DNA from: Rhizobiaceae bacterium
GTDB taxonomy: Bacteria > Pseudomonadota > Alphaproteobacteria > Rhizobiales > Rhizobiaceae
Length of the DNA stretch: 64,000 nucleotides
Assembly (NCBI GenBank): GCA_017643025.1
Contig: JAEPOG010000001.1
Location: forward strand, 496,001 to 560,000
Direction of reading: 5' to 3'
The notes under the pieces were generated by a model. It did not search any database, was not told the DNA's origin, and was given only the letters and a program-made list of their open reading frames with translations. Of this stretch, positions 1 through 7,771 are shown in pieces; within the stretch, counting starts at the first letter, position 1; every line of letters begins with the position of its first letter. The position numbers were made by a program, and so were the translations under genes.

Positions 1-623
1 GCGACGGCTTCCTTCACCCGCTCCAGATCGCCCTGGACCTTGGGCTGATAGCTGGCGCGCGGCGCCGTCTGCGGCGAAACATAGGTGCCGGTGGCGAACT
101 GAACGTCCTTGGGAATATCGACCACGACGGGCCCCGGCCGCCCGGTTGACGCAACGCGGAACGCCTCGTGGATCGTCGCGGCGAGTTCGTTGACGTCCTT
201 CACCAGCCAGTTGTGCTTGGTACAGGGGCGCGTGATGCCAACCGTGTCGCACTCCTGGAAGGCATCGGAACCGATCAGTGAGGTTGGCACCTGGCCGGTG
301 ATGCAGACCAGCGGAATGGAGTCCATCAGCGCGTCCTGCAGCGGCGTAACCGCATTGGTCGCGCCCGGCCCGGACGTCACCAGCATCACGCCTACCTTGC
401 CGGTCGAGCGGGCGTACCCCTCGGCCGCGTGACCGGCGCCCTGCTCGTGCCGCACGAGGATGTGCTGCACCTCTTCCTGCTGGAAAAGCTCGTCGTAGAT
501 CGGCAGGACGGCGCCGCCCGGATAGCCGAAAATGTGCTTCACTCCGTTGTCGCGCAGCGCCCTTACGACAATCTCGGCGCCCGTTATCCGGTTGCTGTCG
601 TCGTCTGCCTTGCCGTTGCTCAT
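1..623 (-). CDS. ilvI: Acetolactate synthase large subunit, N-terminal part (cut by window edge)
   Basis: Catalytic subunit of acetohydroxyacid synthase, the thiamine-diphosphate enzyme that joins two pyruvates, or pyruvate and 2-ketobutyrate, in the first common step of valine, leucine and isoleucine synthesis. About 207 N-terminal residues are visible. They contain the catalytic glutamate (about E60) in [15 protein letters not shown], followed by [16 protein letters not shown] and [17 protein letters not shown], the family's pyrimidine-binding domain signature. The start is an ATG at 623. The 3' end lies outside the window. Upstream on the same strand are a terminator hairpin and a leader-peptide gene rich in Ile, Leu and Val codons, so expression is probably controlled by attenuation. 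Confidence 0.95.
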   Translation of the reverse strand, partial: MSNGKADDDSNRITGAEIVVRALRDNGVKHIFGYPGGAVLPIYDELFQQEEVQHILVRHEQGAGHAAEGYARSTGKVGVMLVTSGPGATNAVTPLQDALMDSIPLVCITGQVPTSLIGSDAFQECDTVGITRPCTKHNWLVKDVNELAATIHEAFRVASTGRPGPVVVDIPKDVQFATGTYVSPQTAPRASYQPKVQGDLERVKEAV

Positions 624-682
624 CGGTCTGTCCTGTCTGTCGTCGTCTGGCGCAGATGTCCTTTAGTCCGCGCGCGGCCAAT

Positions 683-705
683 AAAAAAGGCCCCCGAAGG
701 AGCCT
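683..705 (-). terminator. ilv leader attenuator (intrinsic terminator)
   Basis: On the minus strand AGGCTCC-TTCG-GGGGCCT forms a seven-pair stem (one G-T pair) with a UUCG tetraloop, followed directly by TTTTTTAT. It lies between the Ile/Leu/Val-rich leader peptide and the ilvI start, the position of an attenuator. A second short hairpin, GGCGGT-gta-ACCGCC, covers the leader-peptide stop codon (about 733-747) and could be part of the competing fold. I did not model the antiterminator. Confidence 0.85.
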
Positions 706-736
706 GTCTTTCGCGCATGGTGCTTTCGCCCGGCGG

Positions 737-790
737 TTACACCGCCTTGCCCATGCGCGTTCCTACTACGAGAATGATCGTGTTTGTCAT
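737..790 (-). CDS. ilv leader peptide (17 aa, attenuation)
   Basis: A 17-codon frame encodes MTNTIILVVGTRMGKAV followed by TAA. Five consecutive codons, I-I-L-V-V, are for the three branched-chain amino acids made by the pathway. It sits just upstream of an intrinsic terminator and of ilvI on the same strand. This is the layout of transcription attenuation by ribosome stalling: starvation for Ile, Leu or Val would stall the ribosome on these codons and disfavour the terminator. The promoter sequence ends only about 9 nt before the ATG, so the mRNA probably begins at or within a few bases of the start codon. Function is inferred from composition and position. Confidence 0.85.
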   Translation of the reverse strand: MTNTIILVVGTRMGKAV

Positions 791-799
791 AGCGCGCGG

Positions 800-829
800 A
801 CAATAGGTGGCGTTGCGCGCCTATGTCAA
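800..829 (-). promoter_or_regulatory. Sigma70-type promoter of the ilv leader
   Basis: On the minus strand a perfect -35 TTGACA (829-824) is followed by an 18-bp spacer and the -10-like TATTGT (805-800). The predicted transcript start is around 793-795, only a few bases before the leader-peptide ATG at 790. The -35 box overlaps the stop codon (828-826) of the upstream gene on the same strand. Confidence 0.75.
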
Positions 830-1137
830 CGCGCTTGTTTTGAGCGCCTAGTTCGCCGTCGCCCCGCCTTGATCTCGGCAATGCGCGCCGCATCGTCTTC
901 GCTGAGGTGCCGGCCGCGCTCCAAGATTTCGAGCGTGTATTCCTTGTAGGTGAGGCCAAGCCGCTCTGCCCGGTCCAGCCGCATCAGCGCAATCTGCGGC
1001 GGGACCGATTTCCACGCCGCATCCACTGCCCTTTTCCAGTACAGGAAGATGCGCGCATCGCCCTTACCCCAAGGCGGCCCTTCGTAGTCGTCAAGCGGCG
1101 GCCCGCCATTGTCGCCGATCCGCACAAGGCGTTGCAT
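826..1137 (-). CDS. Conserved hypothetical protein, 103 aa
   Basis: I do not recognise a named family. The protein is charged and soluble, with a glycine/proline-rich start (RIGDNGGPPLDDYEGPPWG), a helical middle and a basic tail (GRRRTRRSKQAR). A longer frame opens at 1197 but would overlap the end of the XRE gene. The ATG at 1137 lies one base after that gene's stop (TGAcATG), which fits translational coupling, so I chose it. The basic tail hints at nucleic-acid binding, but that is weak. The last codon overlaps the -35 box of the ilv promoter. Confidence 0.7.
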   Translation of the reverse strand: MQRLVRIGDNGGPPLDDYEGPPWGKGDARIFLYWKRAVDAAWKSVPPQIALMRLDRAERLGLTYKEYTLEILERGRHLSEDDAARIAEIKAGRRRTRRSKQAR

Positions 1138-1138
1138 G

Positions 1139-1714
1139 TCAGCCACGCCGAGCGACCAGCGCGACAACGTAGATCGCAGGCTGTGGCCCGGGCGCATGGT
1201 AGCGCCGAGCGGCCGGCGCCGCGCCCATGCGGTAGCAATCGCCGGCGAGCATATCGATGACCGTATCGCCGTCGGTGAACTTCAGCCTGCCCGACAGCAG
1301 CCAGATCATCTCGGACGACACACCGTAGACGCCGGCTGGGAAGTTCACCTCCTGGCCGGGCGGCAGCCGCACATGGATCAGCTCGAGGCCGTCCGGACTG
1401 GGCGGCGTGATATGACGCCGCACATAGCCTGTTCCAGGGTCGGTCCACCGCCGTTGGTCTTCGGCTCGTAGAAGCAGCCCGCCGGCCGAGACTTCCGCAA
1501 GCGCGATCAGCGACGACAGCGTCATGCCAAAAGCGGCCGCGATCCGGACCAGAAGTTCGGCCGTAGGGCTCGCCTCGTCTCGCTCGATCTTGGACAGCAT
1601 CGCCCGCGATACGCCAGAGCGTTCGGCCAGGTCGGCCAGTGACCACTGCCGCATCGCCCGCTCAGACCGTATGCGCTCGCCGAGGCGCAGCACTGTCTCT
1701 TCGATAGTAGACAT
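1139..1714 (-). CDS. XRE-family regulator with C-terminal cupin domain
   Basis: A transcription factor of 191 aa. Residues about 8-62 form a Cro/C1-type helix-turn-helix (RQWSLADLAERSGVSRAMLS then IERDEASPT). Residues about 100-185 form a small cupin barrel (PPGQEVNFPAGVYGVSSEM, LAGDCYRMG), which usually senses a small ligand. I chose the ATG at 1714, preceded by GTGGAAGA, over the longer frame from 1744 because the HTH alignment begins there. Two copies of CGATAGTAGA overlap this start and its leader, so it may repress itself. It is probably co-transcribed with the small gene just downstream. The ligand is unknown. Confidence 0.85.
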   Translation of the reverse strand: MSTIEETVLRLGERIRSERAMRQWSLADLAERSGVSRAMLSKIERDEASPTAELLVRIAAAFGMTLSSLIALAEVSAGGLLLRAEDQRRWTDPGTGYVRRHITPPSPDGLELIHVRLPPGQEVNFPAGVYGVSSEMIWLLSGRLKFTDGDTVIDMLAGDCYRMGAAPAARRYHAPGPQPAIYVVALVARRG

Positions 1715-1731
1715 TCTTCCACGATAGTAGA
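1702..1731. repeat. Direct repeat CGATAGTAGA x2 across the XRE gene start
   Basis: CGATAGTAGA occurs at 1702-1711 and again at 1722-1731, exactly 20 bp apart, about two helical turns. One copy lies just inside the XRE coding sequence and the other in its leader, bracketing the RBS and ATG. This looks like an operator for the gene's own HTH product, by inference. Confidence 0.5.
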
Positions 1732-1852
1732 GATGCGACGCCACGGCAAGGCGGCGCGGCGCACTTTAATGGTCCCTAAACCACGCATGAACACCCGGCC
1801 TTAACCCTCTTTGGGCAAACTACGGCTGTTGGGGGTTACAGGGACGTTCGAC

Positions 1853-3682
1853 ATGTATGTGGAAAGGGGCTCGGTCAATCCCGAGGCCACGAACCAGGAA
1901 CGGCGTGCAGATTCGCAGAGCGAGGAACGTATTCTCGGTCGCGTGGTCCGCTGCGACGGCGCGCGCGCAACGATAGCAGCGTTCGCGGGCAGCTCCGACG
2001 GAGGCGACTCCACATTGTGGTCCGTCGGCCGGATGATCTCGATCAATCTCGGCGAAGCCCGCACCGTCGGCCTTGTCTATACAGTCGACCGTCCCGGTCA
2101 TGCCTGGAGCGAAACCGGCGACAATGCCGTCGAAGTCAGCGTCGAACTGATCGGCGAAGTGCGCGATATTGACGGGAAGCCGCGTTTCGACCGCGGCATC
2201 ACCCTGTATCCGCAGATCGGCGCAGCGGCGCATCGCATTCGTGGCCGCGATCTCCAGGCTGTCTATGATCTCGGCGGGCGCCGCGCCATTCAGATCGGCA
2301 CACTTTCTCAGGACGACAGCATTGCGGCATATGTGTCGGTCGACGACACGCTCAATCGGCATTTCGCTGTCGTCGGCACCACTGGCGTCGGCAAATCTAC
2401 CGCGGTCTCGCTGTTCCTGCGCAAGGCGATTGGCTCGCGCCCCGACCTGCGAGTCCTGATCCTGGATCCGCACAACGAATTCGCGGCCACCTTCCCTGAC
2501 CAGGCGATACGCATCGATTCCGGCACTCTCGACCTGCCTTTCTGGCTGTTCCGGCTGGAGGAATTCATCGAAGTGCTCTTCCGAGGCCGCGAGCCGGTGG
2601 CCGAGGAGGTCGAGCTTCTACGCGGTCTGATCCCGCAGGCGAAGCAAATGTTCCGCGGCGGCGGCCAGCCGGTGCAGCTCAAGCGCAGCAACGAAGCCGG
2701 CGCCATCACGGCCGACACCCCCGTGCCGTACCGCATGGCCGACCTCATCAGGCTTATTTCCGATCGCATGGGCTTGCTCGAAGCCAAGGCCGACAGGCCG
2801 GTCTACCGTGCGCTGCGCACTCGGCTCGAAGCAGCAATGAGTGACCCGCGCTACCGCTTCATGTTCAACTCTCGGCTCTATGAGGACACGATCCAGGAGA
2901 CGATTGGCAACATATTCCGCGTTCCGCACAATGGCCGCCCGATCACCTGCGTGGAGATGGCAGGCATGCCCGCCGAGGTGGTGAACTCGGTGTGTTCGGT
3001 GCTGGCGCGCCTCGCCTTCGACCTTGCGCTTTGGAGCAACGGCAAGCTCAAGCTGCTGGTTCTCTGCGAGGAGGCGCATCGCTACATGCCGGCCGACACG
3101 CGGCTCGGCTTCGCACCCACCCGCCATGCCCTGTCCCGCATCGCCAAGGAGGGGCGCAAATACGGCTGCTATCTCGGTGTCGTCACCCAGCGGCCGGGCG
3201 AGCTAGATCCAACGATTCTGTCGCAGTGCTCGACCGTGTTCGCGATGCGTCTTGCCAATGAGCGCGACCAGGAGATCATCCGATCCGCAATCGCCGATTC
3301 CTCGGCATCGACCCTGTCATTCCTGTCCTCCATGGGGCAGCGCGAGGCAATCGCGTTTGGCGAAGGCGTCGCAACCACCATGCGGATGAAGTTTGAGAAG
3401 CTGGCGGGATCCATGATTCCGGGCTCGACCACCAAATCGGGCACCATCGGCGACCCGGTCGACCGCGACGCCGACATTGATCTCGGAGAACTGGTCAACC
3501 GCCTGCGCAACCTGCCCAAACAGTCGGAGGACGACGACCTGTTCGGCCCGTCCTCGCTCGTGCGTCGCCACCGCAATGAAGGCTACCGCCGTGAGGATTA
3601 CGGCGAGTCCGCGGATACCAGCGACGACAGCGTCTATGGCCGCCGCTCCTACGACGGCCCTCCCCGCGCACCTTATCGCTGA
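1853..3682 (+). CDS. HerA-like/DUF87 ATPase
   Basis: A 609-aa ATPase of the HerA/FtsK superfamily. An N-terminal beta-barrel-like region (HAS-barrel type, about 30-150) is followed by the P-loop GTTGVGKST (about 175-183) and a Walker B segment LLVLCEEAH (about 401-409). Then comes KEGRKYGCYLGVVTQRPGEL, the typical sensor region of this family. HerA proteins translocate or pump DNA in repair or defence, but this stand-alone form in rhizobia has no assigned role. No NurA-type nuclease lies next to it. I prefer the ATG at 1853 (AGGGA eight bases upstream) over a TTG at 1811. The C-terminus is acidic and arginine-rich, probably disordered. Confidence 0.85.
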   Translation: MYVERGSVNPEATNQERRADSQSEERILGRVVRCDGARATIAAFAGSSDGGDSTLWSVGRMISINLGEARTVGLVYTVDRPGHAWSETGDNAVEVSVELIGEVRDIDGKPRFDRGITLYPQIGAAAHRIRGRDLQAVYDLGGRRAIQIGTLSQDDSIAAYVSVDDTLNRHFAVVGTTGVGKSTAVSLFLRKAIGSRPDLRVLILDPHNEFAATFPDQAIRIDSGTLDLPFWLFRLEEFIEVLFRGREPVAEEVELLRGLIPQAKQMFRGGGQPVQLKRSNEAGAITADTPVPYRMADLIRLISDRMGLLEAKADRPVYRALRTRLEAAMSDPRYRFMFNSRLYEDTIQETIGNIFRVPHNGRPITCVEMAGMPAEVVNSVCSVLARLAFDLALWSNGKLKLLVLCEEAHRYMPADTRLGFAPTRHALSRIAKEGRKYGCYLGVVTQRPGELDPTILSQCSTVFAMRLANERDQEIIRSAIADSSASTLSFLSSMGQREAIAFGEGVATTMRMKFEKLAGSMIPGSTTKSGTIGDPVDRDADIDLGELVNRLRNLPKQSEDDDLFGPSSLVRRHRNEGYRREDYGESADTSDDSVYGRRSYDGPPRAPYR

Positions 3683-3779
3683 GTCCTTCCCCGCCCGCCT
3701 TTGCATAAACCGCTGCGGGTCATATCCTTTCGCCGCTTGATGATTCCCCGCCCCGCAGGGCATCGCGCGAGGACTGGCC

Positions 3780-4400
3780 GTGGAAGGTGAGCCCGCTTAT
3801 CGCAGGGACGACCCGCCCGAAGCGCTGGACACCGACCATCCGGCCCTGCGGCCCACGTCCGACCACCGACGGTCAAGCGTCGTTCCTCTTGTCACCTTGG
3901 CGTTTGCCTTCGGTCTGGCCGCCGCTGTGCTGGCCGTCGTCAGGTCGGGAGTGCTCTCAGCCGAAGATGGGATGAGCAGCAATGGAAACTGGCGCGTCTC
4001 CGCGCTGCTGATCGGCATCATTTCGGGAACATGGTTCGCAGGTGCCGTGCACCTCGTCAGACTTGCCTGGCCGGGAACGGCCAACACGCCGGCACATTCT
4101 GCCTGGCCGGCAACGCTGGCAGCATTCGCCGCTGGTCCGCTCCTGCTGGCGCTCTTCTTCTTCGGAACCGGATTGGCGCGCTTTCCGGGCGTCGGCATTG
4201 CGGCCTATCTGGTTGCAGCTTCTATCGTTCTGGTGCTGCTGTTTGCCCGACGCGGCACGCGATTGCTGGCCGAGCGTCTGCTGGCATCCTTCATGATCTG
4301 GCTAGGCATTCTCGTAGCGCCGACTTTCTGGCGCGACCCGGTCAACGATCAGTTCACCGGGTTCCTTTTCGACCTGCTGCAGACCGTGGGGCTTCTCTGA
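3780..4400 (+). CDS. Hypothetical membrane protein, 206 aa
   Basis: No family recognised. A hydrophilic N-terminus of about 34 residues is followed by about five predicted membrane segments (around 35-57, 72-93, 107-127, 134-155 and 166-183). The start is GTG at 3780 with GAGGA nine bases upstream. It follows the HerA-like gene on the same strand after about 100 bp and faces the diguanylate cyclase gene, whose 3' end lies 7 bp away. Confidence 0.75.
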   Translation: MEGEPAYRRDDPPEALDTDHPALRPTSDHRRSSVVPLVTLAFAFGLAAAVLAVVRSGVLSAEDGMSSNGNWRVSALLIGIISGTWFAGAVHLVRLAWPGTANTPAHSAWPATLAAFAAGPLLLALFFFGTGLARFPGVGIAAYLVAASIVLVLLFARRGTRLLAERLLASFMIWLGILVAPTFWRDPVNDQFTGFLFDLLQTVGLL

Positions 4401-4407
4401 CGGTAGG

Positions 4408-5202
4408 TCAGGCGCAGACGCGGTTTCGGCCCATGCGCTTGGCTTGGTAGAGTTGCTTGTCCGCCCGCCGGAAGAATTCGTCGGCCATTTCCTTGCCGTC
4501 CCATACCGCCAGGCCGATGCTGGTCGTTACCTTGAGCCGGACATTGGAGGATGTCGTCACCGTCAGCATCGAGATCGCCTTGCGGATACGCTCCGCCAGC
4601 TTGATGAGCGGTTCGTCGGACATATTCGGCGCCACGATCGCAAACTCCTCGCCACCCAGTCTGGCGACTACGTCGTGGAAGCGCGTCATGTCGCGCAGAC
4701 AGCCGGCCACCTCGCGAAGAACCCTGTCGCCGACGTCGTGGCCGTGTGTGTCGTTGACCTGCTTGAAGTGGTCGAGGTCGAGGATCATCAGACCCACCGG
4801 CTTGTCGACGCGACGAAACTCGTCGAGATACTCGCGCAGCGCATCATCGAAATAACGACGGTTCTGCATGCCCGTCAGACCATCCGTCAGCGCTGCCTGC
4901 TCAAGCGTCTCGGACCGGGCGCTGAGCGACTCTGTCATTTCGCGAAGCTTGTGCTCCTCGCGCGCCTGCGTGCGGATGAGCGGGTAAATCAGGAAAACGC
5001 CAAAAAACAGCGCCGTCGCCAGCAGCACGCCGCTGCCGAACATCAGCTTGGCGACATAGGTGAAAGTCTCGAATCCATCGGGAACGTAAAACAGCTCGCC
5101 CGGGGCCAGAATGATCCCGTAGGCATAAACCGTCAGCAGGCCCGCACCGAGGATGAGGGCCATGAAGACAAAGAACGCCGATTCAGACTTGTGAAAGCGC
5201 AT
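4408..5202 (-). CDS. Membrane-anchored diguanylate cyclase (GGDEF)
   Basis: Makes cyclic di-GMP from two GTP. Two membrane helices near the N-terminus (about 9-32 and 48-76) are followed by a short coiled linker and a GGDEF domain. The active-site motif is GGEEF (about 183-187). An RxxD inhibitory site (RFHD, about 174-177) lies exactly five residues before it, so both catalysis and product inhibition look intact. No EAL domain is present. I chose the ATG at 5202, preceded by GGGGA, over a longer frame from 5244 because membrane segment and RBS both fit. The input signal is unknown. Confidence 0.9.
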   Translation of the reverse strand: MRFHKSESAFFVFMALILGAGLLTVYAYGIILAPGELFYVPDGFETFTYVAKLMFGSGVLLATALFFGVFLIYPLIRTQAREEHKLREMTESLSARSETLEQAALTDGLTGMQNRRYFDDALREYLDEFRRVDKPVGLMILDLDHFKQVNDTHGHDVGDRVLREVAGCLRDMTRFHDVVARLGGEEFAIVAPNMSDEPLIKLAERIRKAISMLTVTTSSNVRLKVTTSIGLAVWDGKEMADEFFRRADKQLYQAKRMGRNRVCA

Positions 5203-5295
5203 AAGTCCCCACGTGAGAGTTCCCGCAGAAGCAATGACACACACTCGCCTTACGCGAGGTTAATTCGGCGTCGAGATTCTAAAAATTACGCGACG

Positions 5296-6261
5296 TCAGA
5301 TTGCTGCTCCCGTCGGCCGCAGATCCTGGCTCGAAAATTCCTTGGAATCCTTTAATTTCCGCCATTCCGGACCGGTCTGGTTGCGAAACCAGGTCGACTG
5401 GCGTTTGGCATATTGGCGCGTCGCCACACGCACCTTCTCTGCTGTCTCGGCAAGTGACGCGTCTCCATCTATGAATGCCGCAATCTCGCGCACCCCGATG
5501 GCCTTCATCGCCGGGCGGTCCGCGGCCAGGCCCAGCGCCAGCAGCGCCCTGACTTCTTCGACCGCGCCTTCCTCAACCATCGTTGAAAACCGCGCGGCAA
5601 TCCTGCGGTCAAGTTCATCCCTGTCTGGCTCCAGCACGATCATCGTCGCGCTTTCGCGTTCGACAAGCGGCGCACCACGCTCGCCCTGCCATTCGGAAAT
5701 CGAACGCCCCGAGGCATCGAGCACTTCGAGGGCCCGCACGATGCGCTGCCCGTCGGCGGGTTTGAGCCGCGCGGCAGTATCGGGGTCTTCCTGCTGCAAG
5801 TGTCCGTGAAGCTTGGCCGCGCCCTCCTCCCTCAGCCGGTTACGCCAGCGCTCCCTAGTGGCCGCGGGAACGTGGGGCATCTCCGACAAGCCCTCGAGCA
5901 GCGCCTTGAAGTAGAGACCGGTCCCCCCGCAGAAGATCGCCGTGCGCCCGTCGAGTTCGCTGCCGGCCAACGCCCGAACATCACGCAACCACTGTCCGGT
6001 GGAATAGTCGGTTGAGGGATGCACATGCCCGTAGAGCCTGTGCGGCGCAGCGGCCAGGTCTGCCGCGCCGGGCCGCGCGGTCAGCCTTTCGAGCACGCCA
6101 TAAACCTGCATGGAGTCGGCATTGACGATGATGCCACCCGTCTCCCGTGCCAGACGCAGAGCCAGCGCCGACTTGCCGCTGGCTGTAGGCCCGGCTATCA
6201 GGATCGCGCCTTTCAGCGTCCCGTCCCTATCTCCGTCATCCGGCAGGCCCATGCCGCTCAT
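5296..6261 (-). CDS. miaA: tRNA dimethylallyltransferase
   Basis: Transfers a dimethylallyl group to N6 of A37 in tRNAs that read UNN codons. The P-loop GPTASGKS (about 24-31) is followed by NADSMQVY and by the substrate-loop region [23 protein letters not shown] and [14 protein letters not shown] near the C-terminus are further family hallmarks. The longer open frame up to 6399 adds no conserved sequence. The ATG at 6261 gives 321 aa, the usual size. This start lies inside the first codons of the divergent serB gene, so each promoter must lie in the other coding region. Confidence 0.93.
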   Translation of the reverse strand: MSGMGLPDDGDRDGTLKGAILIAGPTASGKSALALRLARETGGIIVNADSMQVYGVLERLTARPGAADLAAAPHRLYGHVHPSTDYSTGQWLRDVRALAGSELDGRTAIFCGGTGLYFKALLEGLSEMPHVPAATRERWRNRLREEGAAKLHGHLQQEDPDTAARLKPADGQRIVRALEVLDASGRSISEWQGERGAPLVERESATMIVLEPDRDELDRRIAARFSTMVEEGAVEEVRALLALGLAADRPAMKAIGVREIAAFIDGDASLAETAEKVRVATRQYAKRQSTWFRNQTGPEWRKLKDSKEFSSQDLRPTGAAI

Positions 6262-7138
6262 CGCCACACTGCTTTCCAATCCGGCCGCTGCCGCGCTCAC
6301 CGCCCCTCTGGCGGAAAAAGCCCGCGCCGCCCTCGGCGCACCGCATATAGTCTGGCTGGCTCCGGATGTCGCCTGCGACGTGCCTGTTCCCGAAGGCATC
6401 GGCGCTGATGACGCTACTGCGCGGCTCGCTGATGCGCTTGCCGCAGCGCCTGTCGATCACGCGATCCAGAACAGCGAGAACCGCCGCAAGCGCCTGCTGA
6501 TCGCCGACATGGATTCGACCATGATCGACCAGGAGTGCATCGACGAACTGGGCGACGAAGTCGGCCTGAAGGATCGCATCGCGGCAATCACGGCCCGCGC
6601 CATGAATGGCGAAATCGCTTTCGAGCCGGCGCTGCGCGAGCGCGTCGCGCTGCTCAAGGGGCTGGATGAGGCGGTCATCGACCGCGTGGTCGAGAACCGC
6701 ATCACGCTGGCTGCGGGCGGCAGGGAACTTGTCGCCACCATGAATCGCGACGGCGCTGCGACCGCGCTGGTTTCGGGCGGGTTCGACGCCTTCACGGGAC
6801 GTATTGCCGCGATGCTGGGCTTCCGTGAACATCGAGCCAACCGTCTGCTGGTCGAAGATGGCCGTCTGACCGGCGCGGTGGCGGAGCCGATCCTCGGCAG
6901 CGAGGCCAAGGTCGCGGCGCTGCGCGAGATCACAGCCCGACTAGGCATCACACCAGACGACGCCATCGCCGTCGGCGACGGCGCTAACGACCTGCCGATG
7001 CTCAAACTCGCCGGAACCGGCGTTGCACTGCATGCCAAGCCCTCGGTAGCAGCGGCGGCAAAGATTCGCATCGACCACGCCGACCTGACCGCCCTGCTCT
7101 ACATTCAAGGTTACCGCCGCGAAGAGTTTGCGTCGTGA
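6251..7138 (+). CDS. serB: Phosphoserine phosphatase
   Basis: Last step of serine biosynthesis, hydrolysing O-phosphoserine. A HAD-family hydrolase of 295 aa. The nucleophile and acid are in DMDSTMI (about D86 and D88), motif II is in [12 protein letters not shown], and motif III/IV is [10 protein letters not shown]. The N-terminal 80 residues form the variable regulatory region typical of alphaproteobacterial SerB. An in-frame extension to 6110 would run deep into miaA on the other strand, so I chose the ATG at 6251. Its stop overlaps the GTG of the next gene by 4 bp. Confidence 0.93.
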   Translation: MPLIATLLSNPAAAALTAPLAEKARAALGAPHIVWLAPDVACDVPVPEGIGADDATARLADALAAAPVDHAIQNSENRRKRLLIADMDSTMIDQECIDELGDEVGLKDRIAAITARAMNGEIAFEPALRERVALLKGLDEAVIDRVVENRITLAAGGRELVATMNRDGAATALVSGGFDAFTGRIAAMLGFREHRANRLLVEDGRLTGAVAEPILGSEAKVAALREITARLGITPDDAIAVGDGANDLPMLKLAGTGVALHAKPSVAAAAKIRIDHADLTALLYIQGYRREEFAS

Positions 7139-7704
7139 CGCCGATTGTCTCCGGGCGCCTTATCCTGCGAAATTGGGAAGACCGCGACCGCGAACTTTTC
7201 CACCTGATCAACTCCGACGAACGGGTAATGGAGTTCTATCCGTTCCGACTGTCGCGAGCGGAAGCGGACAATCTGCTCGACAAGTGGCGTCGGGAACTGG
7301 ATGACACCGGCCTCGGCCTGTTTGCCATTGAACTGGCCGAGAGCGGCGCCTGCATGGGTTATTGCGGCGTCAAGCATCCGAACGTCATGCCCCATTTGCC
7401 GAAGGAAACGATCGAGATCGGCTGGCGGCTTGCCCCGTCATTTTGGGGTCGTGGTTACGTCACCGAAGCCGCCGCGCAGATGTTGCGATACGGTTTCGAG
7501 ACGATCGGCCTACCCGAGATAGTCTCGTTCGCAGTTGGCGCGAACCGGCGCTCGACTGCTGTCATGCAGCGGCTTGGAATGCGCCGCGACGAAGAGAGTG
7601 ACTTCGACCACCCACGGGTGCCGGAAACGCACCCGCATTTGAAACGCCATGTCGTGTATCGCCTCGCGGCCGAGGATTGGCGACGCGGCAGGACCGCCGG
7701 CTAA
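7135..7704 (+). CDS. GNAT-family N-acetyltransferase (RimJ/RimL type)
   Basis: A 189-aa acetyl-CoA-dependent acyltransferase. The start [20 protein letters not shown] is typical of the RimJ/RimL branch. The acetyl-CoA-binding region is APSFWGRGYVTEAAAQML, and NRRSTAVMQRLGM is the usual C-terminal beta-bulge region. The GTG start overlaps the serB stop (GTGA), so the two are translationally coupled. The substrate cannot be told from sequence. Confidence 0.87.
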   Translation: MTPIVSGRLILRNWEDRDRELFHLINSDERVMEFYPFRLSRAEADNLLDKWRRELDDTGLGLFAIELAESGACMGYCGVKHPNVMPHLPKETIEIGWRLAPSFWGRGYVTEAAAQMLRYGFETIGLPEIVSFAVGANRRSTAVMQRLGMRRDEESDFDHPRVPETHPHLKRHVVYRLAAEDWRRGRTAG

Positions 7705-7771
7705 CCCAGGCGGCACCCGACGCGGTCAAATTCTGAGCGCATTATTGTTAAGAATCAGTGCCTTACTGGAT

